Below, piece by piece: positions 15,967 to 24,365 of a stretch of DNA of 64,000 nucleotides (position 1 is the stretch's first letter; every line of letters starts with the position of its first letter). Both the position numbers and the translations under genes were made by a program. The stretch covers positions 248,001 through 312,000 of the forward strand of contig NZ_JOID01000001.1 in NCBI RefSeq assembly GCF_000719865.1, given 5' to 3'. Source of the DNA: Streptomyces albus subsp. albus. Its GTDB lineage: Bacteria; Actinomycetota; Actinomycetes; Streptomycetales; Streptomycetaceae. Under the pieces are notes generated by a model. It was not told the origin of the DNA. It worked only from the letters and a program-made list of their open reading frames with translations, and made no database searches.

Positions 15967-16635
15967 TCACCGCTGCTGCGGCACCATCCTGGCGCGGCGC
16001 CGCACGATCCACGAGGCCATGCCGAGGACCAGGCCGGTGGACGTCAGCAGGGCCCCGAGGATCGCGACGGCGGCGGGCCACAGCAGCGCGGACGGTCCGT
16101 CGTCGAGGACCCGGCCGCGCACCGTGCTCGCCGCGACCGTGCCCTGCCGGCCGTCGTCGAGGTGGTAGCGGGAGTCCCTCGAGTTGGCGCGGTAGTCGCC
16201 GAGCACGAACAGCCGGCCCTCGGGGACCTTCACGTCGTAGGTCTTGTCCGGCACGCCGACCGGGTCGTCGCCCAGGACGTACGGCTCCGCGAGCGGCTCG
16301 CCGTTCACCGAGACCTTGTCCCCCTCGCAGCAGGAGACCCGGTCGCCGCCGGTGCCGATGACCCGCTGCATCACCAGCTGCCCGCCGGGGAACCACCGCT
16401 TGTCCTGGAAGAGGACGACGTCTCCGGCGCGCACTCCGGACCCGTCGGTCCGCTCCGCCACGATGAGGTCGCCGCGCCGGTGGGTCGGCGACATGTGGTC
16501 GCTGGACAGGGTGGTGGTGATGTAGTCGGCGCGGAGCCAGGCCACCCCCGCCACCAGTGTGCCCAGGCCGGCCACGATCAGGACCAGAGCGGCGATCGCC
16601 AGTCTCCGGCCCGGTCTTCCTTCCGCGTCGCGCAC
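15967..16635 (-). CDS. signal-peptidase-I-like membrane protein lacking the Ser/Lys dyad
   Basis: A 222-residue S26-fold protein with a TM helix at about 11-33, the peptidase-like region, and a second TM at about 180-205. Homology is clear from PTHRRGDLIVAER, RVIGTGGDRVSCCEG, VNGEPLAEPYVLGD and LFVLGDYRANSRDSR. In active enzymes a catalytic Ser precedes the Met of SxSMxPT; here the motif is SDHMSPT with His47 at that place. The general-base Lys of the KRVIG box is Gln90 (MQRVIG). Both catalytic residues are therefore replaced, and it is unlikely to cleave signal peptides. Start is ATG at 16635. Role unknown. Confidence 0.82.
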   Translation of the reverse strand: MRDAEGRPGRRLAIAALVLIVAGLGTLVAGVAWLRADYITTTLSSDHMSPTHRRGDLIVAERTDGSGVRAGDVVLFQDKRWFPGGQLVMQRVIGTGGDRVSCCEGDKVSVNGEPLAEPYVLGDDPVGVPDKTYDVKVPEGRLFVLGDYRANSRDSRYHLDDGRQGTVAASTVRGRVLDDGPSALLWPAAVAILGALLTSTGLVLGMASWIVRRRARMVPQQR

Positions 16636-16659
16636 AGTGCTGTTCTCCGTCGTGTCGTG

Positions 16660-16686
16660 TGCCGTGTACGTGCTGCCGTGTACGTG
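16660..16686. repeat. 13-bp direct repeat upstream of the signal-peptidase-like gene
   Basis: TGCCGTGTACGTG occurs at 16660-16672 and 16674-16686 in a short GTGT-rich stretch between the phosphatase gene and the signal-peptidase-like gene. It lies within the probable 5' leader of the latter. No function is apparent. Confidence 0.6.
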
Positions 16687-16774
16687 TGTCGTGTGCCGAT
16701 GAGACTAGGCACCGGCTCCGGCAGACCTCGCGGCGGGTCCGCCGGCCGCCCGGCCGCCCCTCCGGTCCGCGGGT

Positions 16775-19042
16775 TCAGTCCGTGCGGCGGACGAGGAGGA
16801 CGGCGATGTCGTCCTGGGCGGTGCGGCCCGCCGGGGCGGCTATCCGGTCGGCCAGGGCGTCCAGATCGCTCCGGTCCCGCTCCCCGGCGGGGCCGCCCCG
16901 CAGGATGCCGTCCCGGACGGGGCCGCCGTTCCGCGCGGCCCGCACGCCCGGCCCGGCCCCGTCGGCGTCCGGGCCGCCGGCGGGCCGGCGGGAGAGGGAG
17001 CGCATCAGCTCGGCCACCCCCTCGTCATAGCTGTGCTCCCGGCTCTCCACGAGACCGTCGGTGTACAGCAGCAGGGTGGCGCCCGGGGCCAGTTCCGCGG
17101 TCACCATCGGGTACTCGTCGTCCAGTTGGCAGGCCAGCGGCAGACCGCCGGGGCAGTCGAGCTCCCGGACGGTGCCGTCCGCCTCCAGCAGCAGGGGGTA
17201 CGGATGCCCGGCGCGCGCCATGCGCAGGACGCCGGTGGCCGGGTCGAGTTCGACGATGCAGCAGGTGGCGAAGAGGTCGGTGTCCAGCCCGCAGAGCATG
17301 CGGTTGCCGCAGGCCATCAGATCGGCCGGGCCGTGGCCGTCGTCGGCATACGCGAGCAGGGCCGTGCGGAGCTGGCCCATCACGGCGGCGGCCTGCGCGC
17401 TGTGCCCCTGGACGTCGCCGATCATCAGCCCGACCTTGCCGCCGGGGAGGCGGACGACGTCGTACCAGTCACCGCCGACGTCCAGCCCCTCCGAACCCGG
17501 CCGGTAGCGGACCGCGACCTCCACGCCCGGCAGCCGCGGCAGGCTGCGGGGCAGCATCACCCGCTGGAGTTCCGTCATCGCCTGCCGGCGCTGGTCGTAG
17601 AGGCGGGCGCGGGCCAGGGACTGCGCCAGGATGCCGGCGATGGCGGTGGTCACGATCTGGTCGTCGGCCGTGAAGCCCCGGGCGTCGGCATAGGAGAGGA
17701 TGCAGGTGCCGACCGTGCCGTCGGCGGTGGTGAGGGGCAGCAGCGCCCAGGCGTGGTGCTCGGGTGCGGGGCGGAAGCTGTCGTCCGGGAAGGCCGCCCG
17801 GAACTCCTCCCGGGATTCGTAGAAGAGCGGGGTCCCGGCGCGCAGGGCGGCGGACATCGGGCTGCCGGCCCGCCCCATGCTGGGCTCGCCCAGCCGCCGC
17901 AGGACCTCCTCCGGGTAGCCCGCGGCACCGGCCAGCACCACGTCGCCGTCCCGGATGAGGTGGATGGCCAGCGCGTTGGCGTCGAGGGCGGGCAGCACCG
18001 TGCCGGTCATGGTGTCGACGACGTCCTGGGTGGAGAGGGCCGTGCCGAAGGCGGCGGTCAGGGTGAGGACGAACTCCCGGCGGGCGTGGCGCCGTTCCTC
18101 GTGCTCGCGCTCCTCGGTGCGGTCCTGGGCGACCCCGACCATGCCCTGCGGCCTGCCCTCCGGGTCCCGGACGACGCTCGCCTTGGCGTCGATCCAGCGG
18201 ACCGCCCCGTCCGGCCGGATGATCCGGTAGAGGGCGGAGTAGAAGCCGGTCCGCATGCTGGTGCGGGCCGCGGCGTGGACGGCGGCCTGGTCCTCGGGGT
18301 GGATGTGGGCGTAGAAGGTGTCGATCCGCTCGTCGAAGGCGTCGGGCTCCACGCCGAAGAGCCGGCACGTCCGTTCGTCCCACACCAGCCGGCCGGAGTC
18401 GAAGTCCCAGTCGAAGGCGCCGATGTCCGCGCTGGCCATGGCCAGTTCCAGGCGCGCGGCCCGGGTGCGGCTCTCCACCAGCCGCACGGCCTGGTCGAGA
18501 CGGGGGATGCCCGCCGGGAGCACCCGGCTCTCCCGGGAGAGGAGATACTCCAGGCGCTGCGCGGCCACGGCGGCGATGAGGCTGAGGGTGCGCTCCTCGC
18601 TCTCGGAGAGCGGCTCCGCGCGGTCCAGCTGGAGGGAGAGGACGGCCAGGCAGCGGTCCTCCATCATCAGCGGTACGGAGGCGTAGGCGCTGGGGCTCGG
18701 GAAACGGGCCGCGTCACCGCCCAGCCCGCTGTACTCGCGGGTGGGCCGCCACACCAAACGGCGTTCCCGGGCGGCCTCGGCCACCGGCAGGTCGGCCTCG
18801 GCGTCCACGGAGCCGTACTTCTCCACGATGTACTCGCCGTAGCCGGTGGTGGTGGCCAGCCGCAGCCGGCCGTCGTCCTGCCGGATGTAGACGGCGCCGG
18901 CCCGCGAGCCGACGGCGGCGAGGGCGGCCTCCTTGGCCAGGGTGAGCAGGCCGGACGCACTGGTGCGGCCGAGCAGGCCGATCACCACGCCGGCCCAGGA
19001 GGGATCGACCGGTGAGGGCACCAGTTCCGGCTCCACGGTCAC
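16775..19042 (-). CDS. PP2C-type (SpoIIE) serine phosphatase with GAF and PAS sensor domains
   Basis: A 755-residue cytoplasmic sensor phosphatase of the RsbU type. Order: GAF at about 10-170 (VGSRAGAVYIRQDD), PAS/PAC at about 210-320 (FDWDFDSGRLVWDERTCRLFG, RIIRPDGAVRWIDA), a second GAF at about 340-490, and SpoIIE at about 510-740 with metal-binding DVGGDWYDVV and MIGDVQGHS and the late TLLLYTDGLVESR. Such enzymes dephosphorylate anti-anti-sigma factors. GTG at 19042 has AAGGGGG about 5 nt upstream. An ATG at 19285 would add an 81-residue proline/glycine-rich stretch that looks non-coding. Confidence 0.88.
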   Translation of the reverse strand: MTVEPELVPSPVDPSWAGVVIGLLGRTSASGLLTLAKEAALAAVGSRAGAVYIRQDDGRLRLATTTGYGEYIVEKYGSVDAEADLPVAEAARERRLVWRPTREYSGLGGDAARFPSPSAYASVPLMMEDRCLAVLSLQLDRAEPLSESEERTLSLIAAVAAQRLEYLLSRESRVLPAGIPRLDQAVRLVESRTRAARLELAMASADIGAFDWDFDSGRLVWDERTCRLFGVEPDAFDERIDTFYAHIHPEDQAAVHAAARTSMRTGFYSALYRIIRPDGAVRWIDAKASVVRDPEGRPQGMVGVAQDRTEEREHEERRHARREFVLTLTAAFGTALSTQDVVDTMTGTVLPALDANALAIHLIRDGDVVLAGAAGYPEEVLRRLGEPSMGRAGSPMSAALRAGTPLFYESREEFRAAFPDDSFRPAPEHHAWALLPLTTADGTVGTCILSYADARGFTADDQIVTTAIAGILAQSLARARLYDQRRQAMTELQRVMLPRSLPRLPGVEVAVRYRPGSEGLDVGGDWYDVVRLPGGKVGLMIGDVQGHSAQAAAVMGQLRTALLAYADDGHGPADLMACGNRMLCGLDTDLFATCCIVELDPATGVLRMARAGHPYPLLLEADGTVRELDCPGGLPLACQLDDEYPMVTAELAPGATLLLYTDGLVESREHSYDEGVAELMRSLSRRPAGGPDADGAGPGVRAARNGGPVRDGILRGGPAGERDRSDLDALADRIAAPAGRTAQDDIAVLLVRRTD

Positions 19043-19324
19043 ACGCGCCCCCTTGCCTTCCTTCGCACCCCGGTCCCTGAGCCCATGGTCCGCCACTCTG
19101 GCCGAAATCGCATCAAGGATGTCCCCGGTTTTCGGCGCGTCGCCCGTGCTCCCGGTCCCGCCACGTGGCCGGCCACCGGAGACGTCCCCGGTGCCGGTGC
19201 CCGGGGCGGCCGGGCGGACGCTCCGTGTCACGGGCGGAGGCGCCACTTCCACGGGAGGCTCGCGCCCGCGGCCGATGACCGGCATCGCGAACGGAGCCGG
19301 TACCGCGGCGGAGCGGCGCGGCGG

Positions 19325-20821
19325 TCAGCCGGAGAGCACGGCCGCGGAACGGGCGCCACCCGCCGCGCGTACGCCGTCGAAGGCCGCGCGCAGCCGCCGC
19401 ACCCCCTCGGCGATCTCGCCGGTGCCCGCCACCGCGGCGTACGCGACCCGGAGGTGCGCGGCCGGCGGCTCGGCCGCGAAGTAGGGCCGCCCCGGGGCCA
19501 CGGCGACCCCGGCCCGGAACGCCTCCGCGGCCACCGTCTCCTCGTCCAGGCCCTGCTCCAGCCGCAGCCACAGCTGGCCGCCGCCCGAGGGCAGCAGCAC
19601 CGGCCGGGCTTCCTCCGGCAGTTCCCGGGCCAGCGCGGTGGCCAGTGCCTCGCGCCGGCCGCGGAGCGCGGCCGCGATGTCGCGGAGGTGGCGGCGCCAG
19701 GCGGGCGATCCGACGAGTTCCAGCGCCGTCTCCTGGAGCGGGCGCGGCACGAAGAAGCTGTCGACGACCTGGATGGCGCGCAGCCGCCGCATCACCGGGC
19801 CGCGGGCCGCGAGGGCGGCGACCCGCAGGCTCGGTGAGGTGACCTTGGTGAGGGAGCGGATGTGGACGACGACACCGTCGGGGTCGTCCGCGGCCAGCGG
19901 CGGCGGCAGCGGCCCGGCGTCCTCGTGGGCGAGACCGCGGGCGTAGTCGTCCTCGACCACGAACGCCCCGGCCTCCCGGGCGGCCCGCAGCACCCCGGCC
20001 CGGCGGTCGGGGGCGAGCACCGCGCCGGTCGGGTTCTGGAACAGCGGCTGGCAGACGAACACCCTGGCGCCCGTGGCGCGGAACGCCTCGGCGAGCAGCC
20101 CCGTACGGACGCCCGCGGTGTCGACCGGCACCGGGACGGGCCGCAGCCCCGCGGCCCGGGCGACCGCCAGGAGCCCCGGATAGGTGGGCGACTCCACGAG
20201 GACCGCCGCGCCGGGCGGCGCGAGGGCGCGGAGCGCGGTGGTCAGGGCGCTCTGCCCGCCCGCGGTGACCAGGACGTCGGACGGGGCGAGCGCGCCGCCG
20301 GGCCCGCCGATCTCCCGGGCGAACCACTCGCGCAGTTCGGGCAGGCCCTCCATCGGCGGCCGCCCCCAGGCGCCGGGGCGCCGGCCGGCGCGGGAGAGGG
20401 CCGCGGCGAGCGCGCGTTCGGGCAGGAGCGAGGGGTGCGGATAGCCGCCGTTGAACTCGATGACGCCGGGCGGGGGCGCGGCCAGCGTGGCCAGCAGCCC
20501 GGACGCGTCCACGGCGCGCGGCAGCGGCTCGCCGGAGGCGGTGCCGGCCGGTTCGGCGCTCAGGGCCACCTCCTGCCAGGAGGTGTCGGCGGGCCGGGAC
20601 GCGGGAGCGGACGGCCGGGCCCGGAAGGCGCCCGCACCGGGACGGGTGACGACCAGCCCCTCGCCGACGAGCAGGGCCAGGGCCCGCGAGACGGTCACCG
20701 GACTCACCCGGTACCGCTCGACGAGAGCCCGGCTGGACGGCAGCTTCTCCCCTGGAGAGTAGCGCTGGACCTCGGAGCGGAGGACATCCGCCAGTTCACC
20801 GACACTGCTACGCTCATGCAT
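19325..20821 (-). CDS. MocR-family transcriptional regulator (GntR HTH + aminotransferase fold)
   Basis: A 498-residue MocR/PdxR-like regulator. The N-terminal GntR winged helix (about 1-70: GEKLPSSRALVERYRVSPVTVSRALALLVGEGLV) is fused to a type I aminotransferase domain. PLP-site segments are visible: SALTTALRALAPPGAAVLVESPTYPG, CQPLFQNPTG, VVEDDYARGL and IRSLTKVTSPSLRVA with the Schiff-base lysine. ATG at 20821 shares bases with the start codon of the divergent EamA exporter. TATCGT on the minus strand (20830-20835) is 8 nt upstream, suggesting a leaderless transcript. It probably controls the exporter through the TAGCGCT sites. Confidence 0.92.
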   Translation of the reverse strand: MHERSSVGELADVLRSEVQRYSPGEKLPSSRALVERYRVSPVTVSRALALLVGEGLVVTRPGAGAFRARPSAPASRPADTSWQEVALSAEPAGTASGEPLPRAVDASGLLATLAAPPPGVIEFNGGYPHPSLLPERALAAALSRAGRRPGAWGRPPMEGLPELREWFAREIGGPGGALAPSDVLVTAGGQSALTTALRALAPPGAAVLVESPTYPGLLAVARAAGLRPVPVPVDTAGVRTGLLAEAFRATGARVFVCQPLFQNPTGAVLAPDRRAGVLRAAREAGAFVVEDDYARGLAHEDAGPLPPPLAADDPDGVVVHIRSLTKVTSPSLRVAALAARGPVMRRLRAIQVVDSFFVPRPLQETALELVGSPAWRRHLRDIAAALRGRREALATALARELPEEARPVLLPSGGGQLWLRLEQGLDEETVAAEAFRAGVAVAPGRPYFAAEPPAAHLRVAYAAVAGTGEIAEGVRRLRAAFDGVRAAGGARSAAVLSG

Positions 20822-20863
20822 GAGAGACAACGATAGCGCTACCAACGCCAGGGGAATAGCGCT
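20760..20863. promoter_or_regulatory. three TAGCGCT motifs in the MocR/EamA divergent promoter
   Basis: TAGCGCT occurs at 20760-20766, 20834-20840 (extended to the palindrome TAGCGCTA) and 20857-20863, all in the same orientation. The second overlaps the likely MocR -10 element and the third its -35 region. The first lies inside the MocR coding start, 74 bp (about seven helical turns) from the second. MocR proteins bind pairs of direct repeats, so these are good operator candidates. Confidence 0.5.
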
Positions 20864-22667
20864 GCGGCCCGGCTCCCCGCACGGATCCGCCTCCCCCGGC
20901 CGGATCCCCGACAGGCCCGGGAGCCTCGGCGCGCCGCCCGGGCCCTCATCGGCCACGGAGTCCGCGCGAGGTTCGGCGGACCTGCCGGCACACACCCGGA
21001 ACGGAGCCGCAGCCGGGGCCGAAGGCGCGGCCGGGCCCTCACCGTCCGCGGCCGACCCGGCGGACCGGCCGCCCGGCCCCGGGCCCGGCGTCCCGCCCGC
21101 GTATCGCCCCGCCCACTCGGGCCGGCCCACACCGCCGTACCGGCCAGAGCGCCGCACGGGAGGCGGAGACGGAAACGGCCCGGGCACCGAGGTGCATGAC
21201 CGCGCCGGAGCCCGGGACGACGGCAGCGCCCGGGGCACCCGGGCCGGGGCCGAGAGCGAAGTAGCGGCCGAGCCCCGAGCCGGGTCGCCGCGGACCGGCG
21301 CCGGGTGCGCGGACCGGCCGCCCGGCCCCGCCGAGACCGCCGGAGCCGATAGCGGGGCCCGGTCCGCCGACAGCCCCGCGCACCCGGGCCCGTCCCGCCC
21401 GGCCGGACGGACGGGCCGGCGCGGTCGCCGCGCCGGGCACCGGACCGCCGCCCCGGCCCGGGGCCGCTCCCCCGCTCTCGCCGGGACCGTCCTCGCCGCG
21501 CTCGGCGTCGTCGCCTTCTCCTTCACCTTCCCCGCCACCCTCTGGGCCCTGGAGGGCATGGGCCCGTGGACCGTCACCGCCGCCCGCGCCGCCCTCGCGG
21601 CGCTCACCGCGGGCGGCTGCCTGCTCGCCCTGCGCGTCCCCGTGCCCGACCGCCGCCACTGGCCGGGCCTGCTCACCGTCGCCGCCGGGGTCGTCATCGG
21701 CTTCCCGCTGCTCACCACGCTGGCGCTGCGGACGTCGACGGCCTCGCACGCCGCCGTCGTCATCGGACTCCTGCCGCTCACCACCGCCGTGTTCGCGGCG
21801 GTGCGCACCGGGACCCGGCACTCCCGCGCCTTCTGGGGCGCGGCACTCGCCGGGGCGGCCGCCGTCACCGCCTTCGCCCTGACCCGCGGCGGCGGGGGCC
21901 CGGGCTCCGGCGACCTTCTGCTCGTCGGCGCGCTGCTGGTGTGCGCCGCCGGCTACACCGAGGGCGGACGGCTGGCGCGGCTGATGCCCGGCTGGCAGGT
22001 GATCGCCTGGGCGCTCGTCGTCTGCCTGCCCCTGGCCCTGCCGGGGCTCGCGGCCGCCCTGGCACGGGAGGCGTTCACGCCGACCGGGCCCGCGGTCGGG
22101 GGCATCCTCTGGCTCGCCTTCTCCCAGTTCCTGGGCATGGTCGTCTGGTACCGCGGGATGGCGGCGATCGGCGTCGCCCGCGCCGGACAGCTCCAGCTCG
22201 CCCAGCCCCTGCTGACCCTCCTCTGGGCGGTCCTGCTGCTCGGCGAGGAGCCGGAGCCCGCGGCACCGCTCACCGCGACCGCCGTCCTCGCCTGCATCGC
22301 CGTCACCCAGCGGGCGGACCGGCGAGGGAACCGGCGAGCGGCCCGGCGGGGGCCCGCGGGGGCCCTGTCCGTGCACGGGCCATCGGACCCGTCCGGTCCT
22401 AGACTCGAAGACGACCCGCGGACACCGCGACGCCATCGCCCTCGCGAACCAGGAGGACAGCAGATGGAAGCCAAAGTGGGCGACACACTGGTGATGCACG
22501 GCAGAAGCGTCGGCCAGCACGACAGGACCGCACAGATCATCGAAGTCCTGGGAACACACGGCGAACCCCCGTACCGGGTGCGGTTCGACGACGGGCACGA
22601 GGCGCTGATGTCGCCCGGCCCGGACAGCGTCGTCCAGCACGAACGGCGCGGCACCCAACCCGCCTAG
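20820..22667 (+). CDS. EamA-family (DMT) transporter with long N-terminal extension, in frame with DUF1918
   Basis: The open frame encodes 615 residues. Residues about 218-505 are a ten-helix EamA/RhaT-type exporter (ALGVVAFSFTFPATLWALEGM, HAAVVIGLLPLTTAVFAA, GQLQLAQPLLTLLWAVLLLGEE). Before it is a roughly 210-residue Pro/Ala/Gly/Arg-rich low-complexity region that is unusual for the family. After the last helix no stop occurs, and the frame runs into the DUF1918 gene at 22464. The ATG at 20820 overlaps the MocR start and follows TACGCT (20809-20814) by 5 nt. Substrate unknown; MocR-linked EamA proteins are often amino-acid or metabolite exporters. Confidence 0.8.
   Translation: MRDNDSATNARGIALRPGSPHGSASPGRIPDRPGSLGAPPGPSSATESARGSADLPAHTRNGAAAGAEGAAGPSPSAADPADRPPGPGPGVPPAYRPAHSGRPTPPYRPERRTGGGDGNGPGTEVHDRAGARDDGSARGTRAGAESEVAAEPRAGSPRTGAGCADRPPGPAETAGADSGARSADSPAHPGPSRPAGRTGRRGRRAGHRTAAPARGRSPALAGTVLAALGVVAFSFTFPATLWALEGMGPWTVTAARAALAALTAGGCLLALRVPVPDRRHWPGLLTVAAGVVIGFPLLTTLALRTSTASHAAVVIGLLPLTTAVFAAVRTGTRHSRAFWGAALAGAAAVTAFALTRGGGGPGSGDLLLVGALLVCAAGYTEGGRLARLMPGWQVIAWALVVCLPLALPGLAAALAREAFTPTGPAVGGILWLAFSQFLGMVVWYRGMAAIGVARAGQLQLAQPLLTLLWAVLLLGEEPEPAAPLTATAVLACIAVTQRADRRGNRRAARRGPAGALSVHGPSDPSGPRLEDDPRTPRRHRPREPGGQQMEAKVGDTLVMHGRSVGQHDRTAQIIEVLGTHGEPPYRVRFDDGHEALMSPGPDSVVQHERRGTQPA
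22464..22667 (+). CDS. DUF1918 domain protein
   Basis: A 67-residue protein starting MEAKVGDTLVMHGRSVGQHDR and ending with the PYRVRFDDGHEALMSPGPDS pattern of the DUF1918 family, small beta-barrel-like actinobacterial proteins of unknown function. ATG at 22464 has its own AGGAGG 8 nt upstream, and a TAGACT -10-like element lies at 22400-22405. It is therefore probably expressed separately even though the upstream EamA frame reads into it without a stop. Confidence 0.85.
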   Translation: MEAKVGDTLVMHGRSVGQHDRTAQIIEVLGTHGEPPYRVRFDDGHEALMSPGPDSVVQHERRGTQPA

Positions 22668-22739
22668 TTCCCGGGACCGAACACCATCCCGCCCTTTCCC
22701 GCGCCGGTCCGGCGCGGCCGATACGTGACAGCGCCGGTG

Positions 22740-22782
22740 CCCCCGTGCGCGGACGGCTCACCCGCCGGGCCGCGCACGGGGG
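22740..22782 (+). terminator. strong GC hairpin after DUF1918
   Basis: A perfect 13-bp inverted repeat (22740-22752 with 22770-22782) has a 17-nt loop. An alternative 10-bp hairpin shares the second arm and pairs it with 22790-22799. It lies between convergent genes. There is no U-tract, as is common for Streptomyces terminators. Confidence 0.65.
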
Positions 22783-22819
22783 CACGGCCGTGCGCGGGGC
22801 CGGCCGCCGCGCGGAGAAG

Positions 22820-22853
22820 AGCCGGGCTCACGTACGAGCCGGGCTCACGTACG
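22820..22853. repeat. exact 17-bp tandem duplication
   Basis: AGCCGGGCTCACGTACG is repeated exactly, head to tail, at 22820-22836 and 22837-22853 in the intergenic space between convergent genes. Confidence 0.85.
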
Positions 22854-22873
22854 GACCGGCTCGGTGCCCCGGC

Positions 22874-22909
22874 CGCTGAGCTCGCCTCCCGGGAAAGCTG
22901 AGCTCAGCG
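22874..22909 (-). terminator. hairpin overlapping the stop of the glycosyl hydrolase gene
   Basis: A 10-bp inverted repeat (CGCTGAGCTC at 22874-22883 with GAGCTCAGCG at 22900-22909) overlaps the last codons and stop of the minus-strand hydrolase gene. It is suitably placed to terminate that transcript. Confidence 0.5.
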
Positions 22910-24193
22910 CCACAGCGGCTCCGCCGCCGGATAGTGGTCGTCGACGACGCGGTCCATCGCGCCGATACGGTCCCCGGCGACCTCCCGCGCGGAGAAGAAC
23001 ACATGCCCCGCCACCTCCGGGATGTCCCGGGCGAAGGCCAGATGCCGCGAGAGCTCCGCCGGGTCCTGCCAGGCCGCGGGCTGCGCCGGGTCCCCGGCCT
23101 TGTAAAGCGCCTCACCGATGTGGAGCCCGACGCCCGTCCCCCGGACCGTCCCGGCCCACCACCGCACCAGCGTCGCGTAATCCGCCGCGTCGAAGCCGAT
23201 ATGCCAGTACACCTGCGGGACGACGTGGTCAATCCAGCGCTCGCGGACCCACTTGCGGGTGTCGGCGTACAGATCGTCGTACGTCTGCACCCCGGCGGTC
23301 GTGTCGGAACCGGCCGGATCGGAGGACCGGTTGCGCCACACCCCGAACGGGCTGATCCCGAACCGCGTCCCCGGCCTGATCCGCCGGATCAGGGCCGCCG
23401 TCTCCCGCACCAGCCGGTCGGTGTTGTCCCGCCGCCAGGCCGCCCGGTCGGGGAAACCGCCGCCGTGCGCCGCGTAGGCCGCGTCGTCGTCGAACCGCTC
23501 CCCGGCCACCGGATACGGATAGAAGTAGTCGTCCCAGTGCACGGCGTCGACCGCGTAGCGGCGCACCGCGTCGAGCATCGCCTCCCGCACGAAGCGGCGC
23601 ACCTCCGGCAGCCCCGGGTTGTAGTACAGCTTGCCGCCGCAGGGCACCACCCACCCCGGGTTCCGGCGGGCGGGATGGCTCTCCGCCAGCCGCTCCGGCT
23701 CCGCGTGGTTGGCGACCCGGTACGGGTTGAACCAGGCGTGCAGCGCCAGCCCCCGGCGGTGCGCCTCGCGGACCGCGAAGGCGAGCGGATCCCAGCCGGG
23801 GTCCCGGCCCTGGACACCGGTGAGGTACTCCGACCACGGCTCGTACGGGGACGGCCACAGCGCGTCGGCGGTCGGCCGGACCTGGAGGATCACCGTGTTG
23901 AGCCGCCGCCGCACCGCCAGGTCGAGCACCGCGGCCAGCTCGGCCCGCTGCTCGGCGGCGGGAAGGCCCGGCCGCGACGGCCAGTCCCGGTTGGCCACCG
24001 ACGCCACCCACATCCCCCTGGTCTCCGGCACCGCCCGGCCCCCGCCTCCCCCGGCGCCCTCCGCGCGCCACCGGGCCTCCGTACCCAGGGCGTCACCCGA
24101 CACCAGCAAGGACAGGCTGCCCGCGGCGACGGCCGCGAAGCGCCGGCGGCTCATCCGGTCCGCGCCCGGCAGATCCCGTTCCATGCCCCGCAT
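22904..24193 (-). CDS. Tat-exported glycosyl-hydrolase-like protein (GHL10 / DUF187 family)
   Basis: A 429-residue protein. A twin-arginine signal (MSRRRFAAVAAGSLSLLVSG, from about residue 14) is followed by a TIM-barrel domain of the GHL10/YngK family. Typical segments are RGMWVASVANRDWPSRPG, VILQVRPTADALWPSPYEPWS, LHAWFNPYRVA, AVHWDDYFYPYP, FGISPFGVWRN and HVVPQVYWHIGF. The family acts on cell-wall or other polysaccharides. ATG at 24193 or 24184 are both possible; the second has GGAGGG at better spacing. It is monocistronic and convergent with DUF1918. Confidence 0.85.
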   Translation of the reverse strand: MRGMERDLPGADRMSRRRFAAVAAGSLSLLVSGDALGTEARWRAEGAGGGGGRAVPETRGMWVASVANRDWPSRPGLPAAEQRAELAAVLDLAVRRRLNTVILQVRPTADALWPSPYEPWSEYLTGVQGRDPGWDPLAFAVREAHRRGLALHAWFNPYRVANHAEPERLAESHPARRNPGWVVPCGGKLYYNPGLPEVRRFVREAMLDAVRRYAVDAVHWDDYFYPYPVAGERFDDDAAYAAHGGGFPDRAAWRRDNTDRLVRETAALIRRIRPGTRFGISPFGVWRNRSSDPAGSDTTAGVQTYDDLYADTRKWVRERWIDHVVPQVYWHIGFDAADYATLVRWWAGTVRGTGVGLHIGEALYKAGDPAQPAAWQDPAELSRHLAFARDIPEVAGHVFFSAREVAGDRIGAMDRVVDDHYPAAEPLWR

Positions 24194-24365
24194 CCCTCCG
24201 CACCCCTCTCGCCGGCTTCGCCCCCAGATGTCAGCGCGGGGCCCGTGGCCAGCATTCCGCCCCGGCGACCGCGCCACACCGGAGCGGCGGGTAACGTCTG
24301 AGCCGGGCCCGCCGCCGGAGACCCCGGAGGCCGCCCGTCCGATGAAGATCAGCGAAAGGCACGAT

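Noticed and set aside
14659..17673. Long plus-strand frame of about 1,000 codons
   Set aside because: It is an out-of-frame reading of the ECF42 gene and antisense of the signal-peptidase-like and phosphatase genes.
19043..19285. Longer N-terminus for the GAF/PAS/SpoIIE phosphatase
   Set aside because: The extra 81 residues are Pro/Gly/Arg-rich without structure, while the GTG at 19042 has a good Shine-Dalgarno.
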